Source: Clostridia bacterium
Lineage (GTDB): Bacteria; Bacillota; Clostridia; Oscillospirales; Acutalibacteraceae
Length of the DNA: 16,438 bases
Reading direction: 5' to 3'
NCBI GenBank assembly: GCA_900771185.1
Contig: CAAGND010000145.1
Location: forward strand, 1 to 16,438
The stretch's first letter is position 1; every line of letters begins with the position of its first letter. A program made the translations under genes and the position numbers. Of this stretch, positions 14,775-16,438 are shown piece after piece. A model generated the notes under the pieces. It was not told the origin of the DNA. It was given only the letters and a program-made list of their open reading frames with translations, and searched no databases.

Positions 14775-15524
14775 TTACCTCCATTTACGGAAATAGTAGA
14801 ACATGGACTTTATCTGCACGAGCATGAGCGCCAGATTCTTTTTGGACTCGCGTCCCCACTCATGGTATACAACGGTCTGAGGATAGAACACAGCGCGCGA
14901 CACCTGACGCACCCTGCGTGTTATGTCGCAGTCCTCAAAATAGAGGAAGATATTCTCATCGAACCCGCCTATCTCCCTGAAAAGCTCTGTTCTGATTGCG
15001 AAGAAGCATCCGGATGCGTTTTCAATATCAAAAGGCTTTGAGTAATCCGCGTCAAGCATGGCATACTCCCGCAGCAGTTTGCTCGGCTTGCCCTCGTGTC
15101 TGAGTCTGCTTGCGACAAGATATTTTATCTTCGGGTCGCGCTTACCGAGCACCTGCATGCGCCCGTCAGGAAAGCAGATTTTCGGCGCAAGCAGACCGAT
15201 ATCTTCGTTTTCATCGAGGAACCGGGTCATCTCGGTTATGACGTCACTGCGAAGAATAATATCAGGGTTGATAACAAAATGATACTTGGAGCTGAGCAGG
15301 GGTATAACGGCGTTATGTCCCGTGCCGAAGCCCGTGTTTTCGGTGTTCCTGATAATTTCAAGGCCGGGATATTTTTCGGCGATGAACTCAGGAGTTCCGT
15401 CTGTTGAAGCGTTATCGACAATATAGAGCTTAAAGTTCTCCTGCGGCGTGAAGCCGAGCAGAGTTTCAAGAGTCTGCGCGATTGTGGACATATTGTTGTG
15501 CGTGACAATACATCCGCTTACCAT
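14775..15524 (-). CDS. GT2 glycosyltransferase, rhamnosyltransferase-like (WbbL/RfbF type)
   Basis: 249 residues from the ATG at 15524. GT2 core: MVSGCIVTHNN, Asp pair region VDNASTDGT (36-44), GFGTGHNAVI (65-74) and FVINPDI (83-89) as the DXD-like metal site. The C-terminal part holds the acceptor-side motif YFEDCDITRR (195-204) and HEWGRESKKN (221-230), the pattern of rhamnosyltransferases and O-antigen-type GTs. It probably adds a sugar to a lipid-linked glycan on the cytoplasmic side; rhamnose is a guess from family resemblance. A TTG at 15536, with GAGGTG 5 nt upstream, is a competing start (four more residues). The ATG is preferred because it matches the usual N terminus of the family, but its own site (GGGA) is weaker. 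Confidence 0.87.
   Translation of the reverse strand: MVSGCIVTHNNMSTIAQTLETLLGFTPQENFKLYIVDNASTDGTPEFIAEKYPGLEIIRNTENTGFGTGHNAVIPLLSSKYHFVINPDIILRSDVITEMTRFLDENEDIGLLAPKICFPDGRMQVLGKRDPKIKYLVASRLRHEGKPSKLLREYAMLDADYSKPFDIENASGCFFAIRTELFREIGGFDENIFLYFEDCDITRRVRQVSRAVFYPQTVVYHEWGRESKKNLALMLVQIKSMFYYFRKWR
14777..14782 (-). promoter_or_regulatory. Ribosome binding site fixing the GTG start of the exporter permease
   Basis: Minus strand GGAGGT is a perfect Shine-Dalgarno, 8 nt before the GTG at 14768. It overlaps the stop codon of the preceding glycosyltransferase (14775-14777). Confidence 0.8.
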
Positions 15525-15549
15525 ATAATTTCCCAATTTAACACCTCTA

Positions 15550-16242
15550 TTATTTTGAACCCAGAATATCCGAAACCATTTTCAGTCTCCAGGAAAGCTT
15601 CTGAACGGCTGTGGTTGTTCCGCCGGTGACATTATCGCCGTGACACCGATGCTTTATCAGCGGTTCGTCTATAAAACTCACCCTGCCGCGAAGCTCGGCG
15701 TTGAGACCTATCCACCAGTCATGCATCGGCAGATTTTCAGGGAATGGCATGAATACCTTTTCAAAATCTGCCCTGAAAGCCATGCAGCAGCCCATGTAGG
15801 AATTTTTTAAAAGGTTCTTAACGAATCCCGGCTTCGAACCGTTGAGAGCAAAAAAAGACGGAGCCGTGACATTAAGATTCGCGTCCGCCATCTCGGCGTC
15901 ATGGAGAACAACATCAGCGCCATCCTCAAACGCTTTGAGCACACGGCTGACCTTGTTGCTGAGCCAAACGTCATCCTGATCACACAGGAACACAATATCT
16001 CCCGTACAATTTGATATGGCGTTTTCAAAATTTCTGCATACGCCCTCGCCCGCACCCTCGAAATACTTCACACGTTCATCATAAGCCGAATAAAACTCGA
16101 CCACCTGACGTGTTTTTCCGGCGGGGTTATCGTCACTTATAACGATTTCATCTCCCGCTCCGAGCTGCGGCAATATGGACTCAATCTGCTCTCCGATATA
16201 CTTTTCGCCGTTATAAGCGGCCATGGCAACAGAGATTTTCAT
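15550..16242 (-). CDS. GT2 glycosyltransferase (polysaccharide-type, CDQDDVW motif)
   Basis: 230 residues from the ATG at 16242, with AGGA 8 nt upstream. GT2 signatures: MKISVAMAAYNGEKYIGEQI, the Asp pair in VISDDNPAGKT (34-44; the usual DDGSTDxT is changed after the Asp pair), FLCDQDDVW (85-93) as the metal-binding DXD, and MHDWWIGL (173-180) with an HRCHGDNVTGG tail (198-208). The CDQDDVW/HDWW pattern is common in GTs of rhamnan, O-antigen and capsule loci. This is the first gene of the glycopolymer operon, with a promoter about 120 nt upstream. An N-terminal extension back to 16395 is open but would overlap the promoter itself, so it was not used. Confidence 0.88.
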   Translation of the reverse strand: MKISVAMAAYNGEKYIGEQIESILPQLGAGDEIVISDDNPAGKTRQVVEFYSAYDERVKYFEGAGEGVCRNFENAISNCTGDIVFLCDQDDVWLSNKVSRVLKAFEDGADVVLHDAEMADANLNVTAPSFFALNGSKPGFVKNLLKNSYMGCCMAFRADFEKVFMPFPENLPMHDWWIGLNAELRGRVSFIDEPLIKHRCHGDNVTGGTTTAVQKLSWRLKMVSDILGSK

Positions 16243-16360
16243 ACACAATTTCCTGTCAAAACGATTTTCAAACGATACCTTTGATTTCATCAAAAGCTTC
16301 CGCAAGAGCGGCACACTTCCGGTTTCTTTAAAACTCTCAAAATCCAAGGGAGTTTTCACT
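16243..16360 (-). other. Leader of the glycopolymer operon
   Basis: About 118 nt lie between the predicted transcription start and the first ATG. The frame is open but no other start has a clear ribosome binding site. I see no riboswitch-like structure or terminator hairpin. Confidence 0.4.
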
Positions 16361-16366
16361 CGCATT

Positions 16367-16395
16367 ATAATATCACAACTGTGATGATTTTGCAA
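16367..16395 (-). promoter_or_regulatory. Predicted sigma-A promoter of the glycopolymer operon
   Basis: On the minus strand, -35 TTGCAA (16390-16395), a 17-nt spacer and -10 TATTAT (16367-16372), the latter running into AAT. Both boxes and the spacing fit well. Transcription would begin near 16360. Confidence 0.75.
16372..16385. promoter_or_regulatory. Palindrome in the promoter spacer, possible operator
   Basis: ATCACA (16372-16377) and TGTGAT (16380-16385) form a perfect inverted repeat around AC. It lies in the spacer between -35 and -10, touching the -10 box by one base. A repressor bound here would block RNA polymerase. The cognate regulator is not identifiable. Confidence 0.55.
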
Positions 16396-16438
16396 GTATT
16401 ACCAGTTGTCGCCCAATTTGTTTGTCAGAAAATTCATT

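Noticed and set aside
1..16438. Mobile element, phage, toxin-antitoxin, CRISPR or tRNA
   Set aside because: No transposase, integrase, repeat array or tRNA-like sequence was found; genes are compactly arranged in operons of envelope and division functions.

Overview
The window looks like chromosomal DNA from a Gram-positive, probably gut-type Clostridia (Oscillospiraceae/Ruminococcaceae-like) bacterium of moderate GC. The basis is an ftsE-ftsX-murein hydrolase-S41 operon, a YlmH protein, a CdaR/PucR regulator and a teichoic-acid-type polyol-phosphate locus, together with GGAGG-type ribosome binding sites and some GTG starts. The lineage is inferred from gene content and style, not from a marker gene. 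I see no rRNA, tRNA, CRISPR array, insertion sequence or phage gene.

Left part (1-6294, all minus strand). A CdaR/PucR-type regulator (5212-6294) is followed by a cell-division/wall-remodelling operon: ftsE (4232-5083), ftsX (3312-4232), a coiled-coil M23 murein hydrolase (2021-3319) and a PDZ/S41 peptidase-like protein (780-1991). ftsE/ftsX and ftsX/hydrolase overlap, so translation is probably coupled. A hairpin terminator (745-773) closes this operon, and a truncated J-domain (HPD) coiled-coil protein runs off the left edge. The hydrolase keeps its zinc ligands, whereas the S41 protein has lost both its catalytic Ser and Lys. FtsEX would therefore be expected to control an active endopeptidase accompanied by a dead protease-fold scaffold.

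Middle (6295-10246). A 338-nt AT-rich divergent intergenic region holds a promoter for the regulator, an extended -10 promoter for ylmH, and an unexplained 10-bp dyad. ylmH (6633-7409) is followed after 20 nt by a 938-residue fusion protein (7430-10246). This has an N-terminal GT2 glycosyltransferase, a second GT2-like module that has lost its acidic residues, and a C-terminal CDP-polyol phosphotransferase (TagF-like) domain in which the usual Trp-His is Trp-Asn.

Right part (10319-16438, minus strand). One operon, transcribed right to left, encodes two GT2 glycosyltransferases, an ABC-2 permease and ATPase pair (TagG/TagH-like), TarI (cytidylyltransferase), TarJ (ribulose-5-phosphate reductase) and a TarL/TagF-like polyol-phosphate transferase. 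A promoter at 16367-16395 carries a perfect palindrome in its spacer. TarJ and TarI would make CDP-ribitol, the GTs and polyol-phosphate transferases would build a ribitol-phosphate-containing glycopolymer on a lipid carrier, and TagGH would export it. This operon and the fusion gene converge on one strong bidirectional terminator (10257-10304).
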